23,539 bases of DNA from CBDUMN01 sp965368335 (GTDB lineage Bacteria > Pseudomonadota > Alphaproteobacteria > Rhodospirillales > JAPHRK01): NCBI GenBank assembly GCA_965368335.1, contig CBDUMN010000053.1:1-23539 (forward strand), given 5' to 3'. The first letter of the stretch is position 1. Each line of letters begins with the position of its first letter. This document shows, piece by piece, positions 1 to 5,713 of the stretch. A program made the translations under genes and the position numbers. The notes below the pieces were generated by a model that had not been told where the DNA came from, did not search any database, and worked only from the letters and a program-made list of their open reading frames with translations.

Positions 1-680
1 AAAGCCTCGCATCGCAATTTGGTTCGTCCGTCATTGCCGGACCTGTCGAAACGGCGGACGACCAATGCTACACCATTGATTCCGTCGACTAGGGCTGTTT
101 TTGCCGCGACAACTTCGTCCTTACCCAACAAGATACGGCAAAGTTCCAGTGTTACGACCTCGTTCATCACCATGTCCTGCAGGGTTTCGCTTGGGTATTT
201 GGCAATGTGCAAGGCCGGGCTATTGGCGGAGGCTGGCAGGAAGCCGTTACCTTCTGCATCGCACAGTGTTTTCGCCTGTACGCCGCTAATGGTCCGCTCC
301 GTATTGCTGATGGCTTGGTCGAGGTTGTTATTCGTCTCCTTCAGCAAAACCCGATCGTGGCTTCCCTCTGGGTCGACAATGCCGACCGCACCAATGCAGT
401 CGGCGCCAAATGCCAGCAGGATGCCAAAATCATCCTCACGATCAACTTCGGCGAATGCGGACTGGCGCTCGCGCAGCCAGCCTTCCGGTGCCAGATGAGC
501 AAAGAATGGATGTAGACCGGTAGTTCGATCATGGATGCGCTCGCTTACCGGAAGGGCGCAGGCAATGGTGTCTGTCCATCCAGGATCATAGGTGAATGAC
601 GTTCCCCCGTTCGGTGTTTCCCGCAGGATGCCAGCTCGCCGTCCCTTGAAGGTGATGGTTGCGTGTCGCTCGCCGATCAC
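1..680 (-). CDS. hipA: HipA-family serine/threonine kinase toxin, partial (3' end beyond left edge)
   Basis: The frame is open from a GTG at 680 down to base 1 (226 codons seen; the family is usually about 400-440 residues). Residues about 4-105 match the HipA N-terminal subdomain: a strand-rich start with GRRAGIL, FTYDPGW, then HPFFAHLAPEGWLRE and DDFGILLAFGADCIGAVG. From about 129 the kinase begins: TISGVQAKTL is the glycine-rich activation segment that carries the autophosphorylated Ser in E. coli HipA, HIAKYP (Lys161) is the ATP-binding lysine region, then MNEVV, and VVRRFDR at 207-213. HipA kinases phosphorylate glutamyl-tRNA synthetase or related targets and cause growth arrest or persistence; the target here is not known. 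No ATG, GTG or TTG lies further upstream in frame before the stop, so GTG 680 is the only ordinary start, although its Shine-Dalgarno is weak. The expected antitoxin hipB is not upstream; it may follow hipA outside the window or be absent. Confidence 0.88.
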   Translation of the reverse strand, partial: MIGERHATITFKGRRAGILRETPNGGTSFTYDPGWTDTIACALPVSERIHDRTTGLHPFFAHLAPEGWLRERQSAFAEVDREDDFGILLAFGADCIGAVGIVDPEGSHDRVLLKETNNNLDQAISNTERTISGVQAKTLCDAEGNGFLPASANSPALHIAKYPSETLQDMVMNEVVTLELCRILLGKDEVVAAKTALVDGINGVALVVRRFDRSGNDGRTKLRCEA

Positions 681-681
681 A

Positions 682-813
682 GGTATCGTTTTCCATGCTT
701 TGCTTACAACCCAGGTACTATACGGTATCGTTTTCTATACCGTCAACGGGAATGGTATGGATAATGATACCGATATGCATTTCTATTCATTGTAAAGTAT
801 AGATTTTGATACC
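682..813. promoter_or_regulatory. Array of HipB-like operators (GGTAT-N8-ATACC)
   Basis: Three inverted repeats share the pattern RGTAT, eight bases, ATACC: 724-741, 754-771 and 796-813 (the last with A for the first G). A fourth, half-conserved copy is at 682-699 (GGTAT, eight bases, ATGCT) and touches the hipA start. Start-to-start distances are 42, 30 and 42 bases, close to four, three and four helical turns, so all could sit on one DNA face. E. coli HipB binds TATCC-N8-GGATA, which has the same half-site length and spacer. I infer that a HipB-type repressor binds here and controls hipA. Confidence 0.65.
717..746 (-). promoter_or_regulatory. Probable sigma-70 promoter of hipA
   Basis: On the minus strand a -35 element TTGACG (746-741) and a -10 element TATAGT (722-717) are 18 bases apart, each matching consensus at 5 of 6 positions. 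The spacer is almost exactly filled by one complete GGTAT-N8-ATACC operator (724-741), the classic layout for a repressed promoter. Transcription would begin near 710, about 30 bases before the GTG start of hipA. Confidence 0.6.
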
Positions 814-883
814 AAAAAAGAATGTTGTCTGGAAACGATTTTGCCACTTTTAATCAAACGGTTTGGCTTTTTGTTCCCCCTTT

Positions 884-911
884 TTGTTTCCGCATGTGAT
901 TACGCTATGCT
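884..911 (+). promoter_or_regulatory. Possible promoter of the VOC-family gene
   Basis: TTGTTT (884-889) and TATGCT (906-911) are separated by 16 bases and lie about 35 bases upstream of the ATG at 945. Both hexamers are imperfect and the spacer is one base short, so this is a weak prediction. Confidence 0.3.
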
Positions 912-944
912 GGCTGGCAAGATAGTTTTTCTTGGAGAGGCCCT

Positions 945-1295
945 ATGAGCGAGACCCCTGACCGTTTAATTGACTACATCGAATTCAATGTTGCCGATAT
1001 TTTCCGCAGCAAGGCCTTCTATCGGGGTGTTTTCGGCTGGACCTTCAAAGATTTTGGCTCCGAGTACAGTGAATTCACCGATGGTCGGATGCGGGGTGGA
1101 TTCGACGCGACCGGGCCGGTTCAGTCGGGCGGGCCTCTGGTCGTTCTCTACGGTGACGATCTCGATGACCTTCAGACCCGTATCGAGGCCGCGGGGGGCA
1201 AGATCGTCAAGCCGGTTTTCGAGTTCCCCGGCGGGAAGCGTTTCCACTTCACCGACCTGGATGGCTACGAACTCGCCGTTTGGACTAAAACATAA
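945..1295 (+). CDS. VOC-family (glyoxalase/bleomycin-resistance fold) protein
   Basis: A 116-residue protein, the usual size for a single-domain VOC protein. The N-terminal strand IDYIEFNVADI followed by KAFYRGVFGWTFKDFG is the typical first beta-alpha-beta unit, and the C-terminal FHFTDLDGYELAVW is the closing module with the D-x-[DG]-G-x-x-x-x-[VL]W ending. Members bind a metal between the two modules and act as lyases, dioxygenases or resistance proteins, so the substrate cannot be assigned. A GGAGAGG ribosome site lies nine bases before the ATG. It is convergent with the transporter gene, whose stop is only 10 bases beyond its own, and no clear terminator separates them. Confidence 0.85.
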   Translation: MSETPDRLIDYIEFNVADIFRSKAFYRGVFGWTFKDFGSEYSEFTDGRMRGGFDATGPVQSGGPLVVLYGDDLDDLQTRIEAAGGKIVKPVFEFPGGKRFHFTDLDGYELAVWTKT

Positions 1296-1304
1296 ATTTT
1301 TGTC

Positions 1305-3008
1305 TCACGTTCCCAGTTCCGGATTTGAGTGATCGACGACGACTCTCAATCCGCCGAAATTGGTTTCGGCTTCGGGCAGAGACTCGCCGCTTGCCAGAAA
1401 GGCTGAGAAATCGACGGCTTGTTCGCTGTGGGCCAGGACGAAGTATTCTTCGAGGTGACGGAATGCGCCGATCCCGGAGAGAACCTTTTCGACCGCTGAA
1501 CTGAGGCCGACGAAAATTATATGAATGTTTTGCTCCTTGGCGCGAATGAGCGTGTCTTCGATAGCGAAGGCGGCCGATGTGTCGACGTCGGAGACGTTGC
1601 GGAAATCGAGGATCAGTACGCGGGTCTGTTCGCCAACGACAATGCGTTTCATCAGGTCTTTGGCGGCGCAAAAGCTTAACGGACCGCCGAAGTGGTAAAG
1701 GGCGATTCGGCCGTTGCTGCTGTCGATGATCGCCCGCGAACTGGATGACAGGTCGTATTCGTCGGTCACGTCGTGGTGAGAACGGATGCTCTTCGATTGA
1801 AGATCGGACATGCGCTTGACGAACAGCAGGCTGGCGGCCACCACACCCACCGAGACGGCGAGAACCAAATCGACGAAGACGGTCAGACCCAGGGTAATGA
1901 ACATCACCAACACGCCTTTGCGCGGCACGTATTTGAGGCGGCTGATGTAGCGCCAATCGATGATATCGAAACCGACCTTAACGAGAATGCCCGCCAGAAC
2001 TGCATGGGGGACTTTTTCCGCCAAGGGAGCCGCGCCGAGCACGATGCCCAACAAAACCAATGCATGAACGACGCCGGAAATTGGCGTTTTGCCACCTGAG
2101 CGGACGTTGATCACCGTGCGCATGGTCGCCCCCGCGCCCGGCAGGCCGCCGAACAGTCCGGCGAAAACGTTGCCGATCCCTTGGCCGATCAGTTCGCGGT
2201 TTGAGTCGTGGTGGGTCTTGGTGATGCTGTCGGCGATCAGCGAGGTCAAAAGACTATCCAGTGAGCCGAGCAGCGCCAAGACGAGGGCGGTGCCGATAAT
2301 TTCGGTCAGTACGGTGAAATCGATGACCGGCAGATTAAGGCTCGGCAGTCCGGTCGGAACGTGCCCCAAAATCGGCGCTTCGTTGAAAAAGATCATAACC
2401 CCAATGGACCCGATGATGAGGGCCAGCAGCGGAGAGGGGATGAAACGGCCGATGGTTTTGGGGGTGGCGATGACGATTAGCAGGGTCAGCAGGCTGACCA
2501 GAAGGGCATGGAAATTGATGTCGCTCAGCAGTTTTGGGAGTGCGATCAGGGTGCCGACCACGCCGCCGGTGACCGGTTCCTGTCCGAGAAGTGGGGCGAT
2601 CTGCAAAATAATGATGATTACGCCGATGCCGCTCATGAATCCGGAGATAACGGTGAATGGAACGAGGCTGATCAGTTGTCCCAGTCTCAGAACGCCGAAG
2701 CCGATCTGGAACAGGCCTGCGAGCATGACTACTGTGAAGGCTAGGAGCGGTTGGTCGGCATATTCTATGACGACGGCGGCCATGACCACGGTCATTGGGC
2801 CGGTCGGGCCGGAGATTTGTGTCGGCGTCCCTCCGAAGACCGCGGCGAAGAAGCCGATGAGAATGGCTCCGTAAAGTCCCGCCATCGGGCCGACACCCGA
2901 AGCGACGCCGAAAGCCAGCGCTAAAGGCAGGGCGATGACGGCCGCCGTAACGCCGCCATAGAGATCGCCGATCAGATTGTCGAATCTCAAACCGTGAACC
3001 AGGCGCAT
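1305..3008 (-). CDS. SulP-family anion permease with STAS domain, BicA-like bicarbonate transporter
   Basis: The protein has 567 residues from the ATG at 3008, chosen because GGAGGT stands five bases before it; the open frame extends further upstream but without SulP homology. The N-terminal half is strikingly like the cyanobacterial Na+-dependent bicarbonate importer BicA: GDLYGGVTAAVIALPLALAF near residue 15, GGTPTQISGPTGPMTVV at 59-75, PFTVISGFMSGIG at 117-129, then SLDSLLTSLIAD at 249-260 and GLPGAGATM at 288-296. Thr69, Asp251 and Thr255 occupy places equivalent to the substrate and sodium site of BicA. A cytoplasmic STAS domain fills roughly residues 430-540 (LILDFRNVSDVDTSAAFA). I infer import of bicarbonate; sulfate or another anion is the alternative, since the family is broad. 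A gamma-class carbonic-anhydrase-like gene lies 7 kb away but is not linked. Confidence 0.88.
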   Translation of the reverse strand: MRLVHGLRFDNLIGDLYGGVTAAVIALPLALAFGVASGVGPMAGLYGAILIGFFAAVFGGTPTQISGPTGPMTVVMAAVVIEYADQPLLAFTVVMLAGLFQIGFGVLRLGQLISLVPFTVISGFMSGIGVIIIILQIAPLLGQEPVTGGVVGTLIALPKLLSDINFHALLVSLLTLLIVIATPKTIGRFIPSPLLALIIGSIGVMIFFNEAPILGHVPTGLPSLNLPVIDFTVLTEIIGTALVLALLGSLDSLLTSLIADSITKTHHDSNRELIGQGIGNVFAGLFGGLPGAGATMRTVINVRSGGKTPISGVVHALVLLGIVLGAAPLAEKVPHAVLAGILVKVGFDIIDWRYISRLKYVPRKGVLVMFITLGLTVFVDLVLAVSVGVVAASLLFVKRMSDLQSKSIRSHHDVTDEYDLSSSSRAIIDSSNGRIALYHFGGPLSFCAAKDLMKRIVVGEQTRVLILDFRNVSDVDTSAAFAIEDTLIRAKEQNIHIIFVGLSSAVEKVLSGIGAFRHLEEYFVLAHSEQAVDFSAFLASGESLPEAETNFGGLRVVVDHSNPELGT

Positions 3009-3089
3009 TTTGCACCTCCAAAACACATATTTTTCTGCTTGGGCGGTAAGACGCAAAAGCAGCGTGTGCCGAAAAACGAAAAAGGCCGC

Positions 3090-3145
3090 TGGGAGGCGCG
3101 ACGGGGGCGTCTGGCATGAGTGGCCATCGGTGTCGCAGCCTCCCA
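3090..3145 (-). promoter_or_regulatory. Long imperfect hairpin in the leader of the BicA-like gene
   Basis: TGGGAGGC at 3090-3097 pairs with GCCTCCCA at 3138-3145, and GCGAC at 3098-3102 continues the stem with GTCGC at 3132-3136, leaving a single bulged base. The 13-bp stem lies between the stop of the 96-residue gene and the transporter start. On the minus strand it is followed, after six bases, by runs of T (3083-3079 and 3076-3072). It may terminate the upstream transcript or attenuate the transporter gene; the gap before the T run makes simple termination uncertain. Confidence 0.4.
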
Positions 3146-3195
3146 ACACTCGCCCGAGGCGAAACCTGGGCGAAACTCGATTGCAAAAATGGAGG

Positions 3196-3486
3196 TTAAG
3201 CGACCGGTGGTCCGGTAGACCTGGGAAGCTGCGTAATCAAAAACGGACGATGGACCGTGATGGCGATAATCGGAACCATTTCCGGCGCAGGGGCGGGGGG
3301 CGTAATCAGCGGCTCGACCGATGTATTGGCGATCTTTTCGCTTTCCGCATCGAGGCAGATAGTCGGAGCGCGCTTATCGGCCAGCTTAACCGGCACAAAC
3401 CCGTCCGAGAACAGTCCGCCCGTAATGTTGACCAGCATAAGGGCCAACAACACGGCTTTCAGCATTCTGGACAAGGGTGCGCTCAA
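3196..3486 (-). CDS. Unrecognised small exported or membrane-anchored protein
   Basis: I do not recognise this 96-residue protein. It starts with basic residues and a hydrophobic stretch (MLKAVLLALMLVNITGGLF), as in a signal peptide or a single N-terminal anchor. A short charged segment with one cysteine (RAPTICLDAESEK) follows, then a proline-rich section (ITPPAPAPEMVP). The rest should therefore lie outside the cytoplasm. The longest reading begins at a TTG (3486); an ATG at 3465 gives an 89-residue version that starts right at the hydrophobic segment and is at least as likely. Neither start has a strong ribosome site. It ends 187 bases before the transporter start, on the same strand. A palindrome like a Fur-family box overlaps its likely promoter, which supports it being a regulated gene rather than a chance frame. 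Confidence 0.5.
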   Translation of the reverse strand: MSAPLSRMLKAVLLALMLVNITGGLFSDGFVPVKLADKRAPTICLDAESEKIANTSVEPLITPPAPAPEMVPIIAITVHRPFLITQLPRSTGPPVA

Positions 3487-3528
3487 GAGACCGACTTACG
3501 TTTTCATTTTGGACTGTCGATTTGTACA

Positions 3529-3543
3529 ACATAATGATTATGT
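3529..3543. promoter_or_regulatory. Palindrome resembling a Fur-family 7-1-7 box
   Basis: ACATAATGATTATGT is a perfect 7-1-7 inverted repeat. It matches the Fur/Mur-type core TGATAATNATTATCA at all eleven central positions. On the minus strand it contains CATAAT (3542-3537), a good -10 hexamer for the 96-residue gene, with a weak -35 (TTCAGA) 17 bases upstream. A repressor bound here would block that promoter. Zur and Irr sites are related alternatives, and palindromic AT-rich -10 regions can also arise by chance. Confidence 0.4.
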
Positions 3544-3569
3544 GAATCAAGGCGCGCCGTCTGAATCGG

Positions 3570-4547
3570 GCAAAAGGAAACGCTCACCGGTTTCCCGATG
3601 AGCGTTTCTCCCCCTTCTCGGCAGGATGGTCCCCAGCGTCCTTGGGTTGCTCCGGCGTTTCGGTCGGGCCGGAATAGGAAACGGGGCATCAGGTGTACAA
3701 GCCCTGGGAGCCTTGTACAACGCACCACCCGCATGGTGCTCCTGACACCCCGTTTTGAGCCTTCCCGAGCCTGACGAGTCAGGTCGGCTCGATGCACATA
3801 AAAGCCTTTATTCCCCTCCAAACGGAGCGCCTTAGGGGGTTGCCCGCGGCCCTCCAGGGAATGCATCGGTGAGTTTTCAAAATCCGTCCGCAAGAGGGCG
3901 GGTCCCAAATCCTTCCGATACGTCCGCCGCCCGAAGGCGACGGCAATGCCGATGAACGAGGCGCTAATACCGAGAGCCGTCTTTGGAAAGGGGATACCTT
4001 GTCCAATAACGGTCCCAACCTCTTTATTGTCGGACGCTTTCCCTCAGTCGGACCCCGAAGGCCCCGGTCGAAAGAAGATGTCTTAGTTCTTAGGAAAACG
4101 AGCCGGAGGATCCGCCGCTTGACCGTCAACGACCCCGAAGGGCGTATCGGTCCAAATCCCCCCAGTCTTGCCGTCAGGATCCGAGGTGTCGCCACCTTGG
4201 CCTGCCGGGGCCGACTGCCTGACGAAGCTTCGTTGGGCGTCATTTCCGAACCTGCCCGAAGGTAGGACGGAAGCGCTCCAGGCCGAAGCCCGCTTGTGGC
4301 CCGCCCCTTCGAACGAAAGAGGCGTAGCGCTTCGCCGCGGATCGACCGACTTTTAAGTGGAAGGGGCTTCCCGCCGCCGTGCCGAGTTCGGCTAAGCGGG
4401 CAACGGTCCTTCCAGCCGTCCCATCCGCCTCCGGTTTCAAACCGCAATCCAGCCTCTTAAGAAGAAGACCAGACCCGTTTTGGCCGGAGCGAGTCGACTT
4501 GAAAAAGCCGACCATGGCACTGCTTCCCGTGCGAGAAATATGATGTG
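3570..4547 (-). ncRNA. Candidate large structured noncoding RNA, family not recognised
   Basis: About 980 bases without a credible protein gene; the frames on both strands are proline-, arginine- and serine-rich, resemble nothing, and overlap each other. The minus strand carries five CTTCGG motifs (plus-strand CCGAAG at 3931, 4055, 4135, 4256 and 4283) and the plus strand none, as expected for UUCG-capped RNA hairpins. A stem at 3741-3755/3679-3693 is continuous over 15 bp only on the minus strand (two G-U pairs instead of two A-C mismatches) and encloses hairpins 3722-3739 and 3694-3719. Similar three-helix junctions can be drawn for 4326-4333/4270-4277 (enclosing 4302-4324 and 4281-4290), 4218-4224/4172-4178 (enclosing 4199-4212 and a GCGA-capped 4184-4197) and 3862-3868/3790-3796. 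Other hairpins: 3924-3943 (8 bp, UUCG, one U-G) and 4121-4152. It ends at the 3572-3608 terminator. The 5' end rests on a predicted promoter and is uncertain. One hairpin (4213-4241) pairs better on the plus strand. Two or more shorter RNAs remain possible. Confidence 0.62.
3572..3608 (-). terminator. Intrinsic terminator on the minus strand, GAAA tetraloop
   Basis: Read on the minus strand, GAAACGCTCA (3608-3599) pairs with TGAGCGTTTC (3586-3577). A U-G wobble and CGG/CCG extend the stem to 14 bp, capped by a GAAA tetraloop (3594-3591) and followed by CTTTT. On the plus strand the same stem has a C-A mismatch, a TTTC loop and a poorer T run, so the terminator belongs to a minus-strand transcript arriving from the right. 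No protein gene lies there, which points to an RNA gene. Confidence 0.78.
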
Positions 4548-4553
4548 GAATGC

Positions 4554-4583
4554 TTTATGAGCGCTCAATATGAAACTTTTCAA
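4554..4583 (-). promoter_or_regulatory. Possible promoter of the structured RNA
   Basis: On the minus strand TTGAAA (4583-4578) and CATAAA (4559-4554) are 18 bases apart, matching 5 and 4 of 6 consensus positions. Transcription would begin near 4547 and run leftward into the structured region. The flanks are AT-rich, so chance matches are easy; no other minus-strand hexamer pair nearby looked better. Confidence 0.35.
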
Positions 4584-4597
4584 AAATACCGATTTCT

Positions 4598-4692
4598 TGT
4601 GAATAAAGTTTCCACATGCTCACATTTCGCCCACAACTTATCCACATGACGGTACACAAAAAATATCTGAATCTTTATAAATCAATGGGTTG
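4598..4692. other. Origin-like region: DnaA boxes, AT-rich stretch and IHF site
   Basis: A perfect DnaA box TTATCCACA lies at 4638-4646. On the opposite strand TTATTCACA (4598-4606) fits the TTWTNCACA consensus, and GTTTCCACA (4608-4616) differs at one position. To the right is an AT-rich stretch (about 4655-4685) suited to unwinding, containing a GAATC CcrM-type site (4669-4673). It is followed by a perfect IHF consensus WATCAA-N4-TTR at 4680-4692. Genes to the right run rightward (17 of 18), while most on the left run leftward, as expected around a replication origin. The neighbouring genes are not those I know from other alphaproteobacterial origins (such as hemE), so this could instead be DnaA/IHF regulation of the two divergent transcripts. 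Confidence 0.45.
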
Positions 4693-4776
4693 TGCTGTCG
4701 ATGCACATGAAAATTTTGGCAGCGAAGATATACACCTACCTTTTAGTGTAGTTTATGGGTGGATTTGCATTCTCGA

Positions 4777-4821
4777 TTAGCCCTTCAAAGCGTTGACTTG
4801 AAAAGTGTCAGGGGCTAAACC
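4777..4821 (+). promoter_or_regulatory. Possible sdh promoter inside an inverted repeat
   Basis: TTGACT (4793-4798) is followed after 17 bases by TAAACC (4816-4821), a reasonable -35 with a poor -10, about 105 bases before the sdhC ATG. TTAGCCC (4777-4783) and GGGCTAA (4812-4818) form a perfect 7-base inverted repeat bracketing this promoter. It could be an operator pair or, if transcription starts further left, a leader hairpin. The long leader to 4927 shows no other clear signal. Confidence 0.3.
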
Positions 4822-4926
4822 TCAGCTTGATCGACAAGGGGGGTGACCGTGGTGGTTGCGTCTCCTGTCAACTTGGGCGAGACCCAAGACTGCCAACCAG
4901 CTTTTCTTGCAAGAGAGGCGCGTTCC

Positions 4927-5307
4927 ATGTCCACCGGAAACCGGCCCCTATCGCCGCATCTCCAGATTTATAAGCCCCAGATTACGTCCGGGGTGTCCAT
5001 TCTTCACCGTATGACCGGCTTTTTCCTGTCCATCGGCACACTTCACCTGGCTTATTGGCTGGGCGCAATGGCCTATGGCCCGGACGCCTTCGCGGCGGCC
5101 CAGGAATTCTTCACTTCCTGGCTCGGCCTGCTGATCCTGTTCGGATGGTCTGCCTGTTTCTTTTATCACCTGTGCAACGGCGTCCGTCACCTGTTCTGGG
5201 ACGTTGGGCTGGGTTTCGACATCGAAACGACCGCGAAATCGGGCGTCTGGGTGCTTGTCGGCGCAATCGTGCTGACCGTCCTCGCCTGGTGGATCGCGCT
5301 GTCTTAA
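4927..5307 (+). CDS. sdhC: Succinate dehydrogenase cytochrome b556 subunit
   Basis: A 126-residue membrane anchor of complex II with three transmembrane segments. RPLSPHLQIYKPQITSGVS near the N terminus and HLCNGVRHLFWDVG (about residues 79-92) are the two SdhC family signatures; the histidine-rich second one contributes a ligand of heme b and lies by the ubiquinone site. The frame continues upstream to a GTG at 4843, but I start at ATG 4927 because family similarity begins there and GAGAGG precedes it. It is the first gene of sdhCDAB, with 19 bases to sdhD. Confidence 0.95.
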   Translation: MSTGNRPLSPHLQIYKPQITSGVSILHRMTGFFLSIGTLHLAYWLGAMAYGPDAFAAAQEFFTSWLGLLILFGWSACFFYHLCNGVRHLFWDVGLGFDIETTAKSGVWVLVGAIVLTVLAWWIALS

Positions 5308-5326
5308 AGAGTGGGGGAGAAAACCA

Positions 5327-5707
5327 ATGACAATGCGTAGTTCCCTCGGCCGCGTGCGCGGTCTCGGCTCCGCCAAATCCGGTACCGCCGTCTGGTTGGC
5401 CGAACGCCTGACCGGCCTCGCCATTATTCCTCTGGGCGTCTGGTTCGTTTCAGCGCTGATCGGTGGCGTGGCCGCCGATTACGCCGCGATCAAGGACTGG
5501 ATGGGCAATCCCGGTTCACTGACCATGATGGTGCTGCTGATCGTTGCGATCTTCTGGCATGTTAAACTGGGTCTGACGGTGATTGTCGAAGATTACGTCC
5601 ATGACAAGACGCTGGAAGTCGCCCTGCTGATCGCTATCAAGTTCGGCGCCATTTTCCTCGGTACGTTCTGCATTATTTCCACTCTTATGATCGGCCTGAA
5701 GGGGTAA
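5327..5707 (+). CDS. sdhD: Succinate dehydrogenase hydrophobic membrane anchor subunit
   Basis: A 126-residue, three-helix anchor. The N terminus SAKSGTAVWLAERLTGLAI and the motif FWHVKLGLTVIVEDYVHDK are characteristic of alphaproteobacterial SdhD; the histidine in FWHVKLG is the expected axial heme ligand facing the one in SdhC. It forms the quinone-reducing membrane domain together with SdhC. GGGGGAGAAAA lies before the ATG, and the gene ends six bases before sdhA, so the two are translated from one message. Confidence 0.95.
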   Translation: MTMRSSLGRVRGLGSAKSGTAVWLAERLTGLAIIPLGVWFVSALIGGVAADYAAIKDWMGNPGSLTMMVLLIVAIFWHVKLGLTVIVEDYVHDKTLEVALLIAIKFGAIFLGTFCIISTLMIGLKG

Positions 5708-5713
5708 GTCCAG

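Noticed and set aside
19..515. Plus-strand frames over the left end (159 and 102 residues)
   Set aside because: They are shadows of the minus-strand hipA, whose domain match is clear along the full visible length.
746..790. Fifteen-codon leader frame rich in Tyr and His upstream of hipA (minus strand)
   Set aside because: Its content follows from translating the GGTAT/ATACC operators, and it has no ribosome site and lies upstream of the predicted transcription start.
3009..3149. 47-residue N-terminal extension of the BicA-like protein
   Set aside because: The extension has no SulP similarity, and the ATG at 3008 has a perfect GGAGGT five bases upstream.
3504..4515. Overlapping open frames in the gene-free region (for example 3779-4447 and 4240-4515 on the minus strand, 3999-4265 on the plus strand)
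   Set aside because: Composition is rich in Arg, Pro, Ser and Gly with no recognisable domain, frames overlap each other on both strands, ribosome sites are absent or weak, and the DNA shows RNA-type folding. The 91-residue frame starting at 4515 is the only one with even a faint ribosome site.
3570..4547. Reading the structured region as tmRNA, RNase P RNA, SRP RNA or a group II intron
   Set aside because: I looked for the GGAAAGUCC-type core of RNase P RNA, a tRNA-like Ala end with a tag frame for (permuted) tmRNA, and a domain V/ORF for an intron; none is convincing. The single GTTCGAA occurs in a hairpin loop, not in a T-arm.
4843..4926. Longer SdhC starting at GTG 4843
   Set aside because: The added residues do not resemble SdhC; family similarity begins at ATG 4927, which has its own ribosome site.
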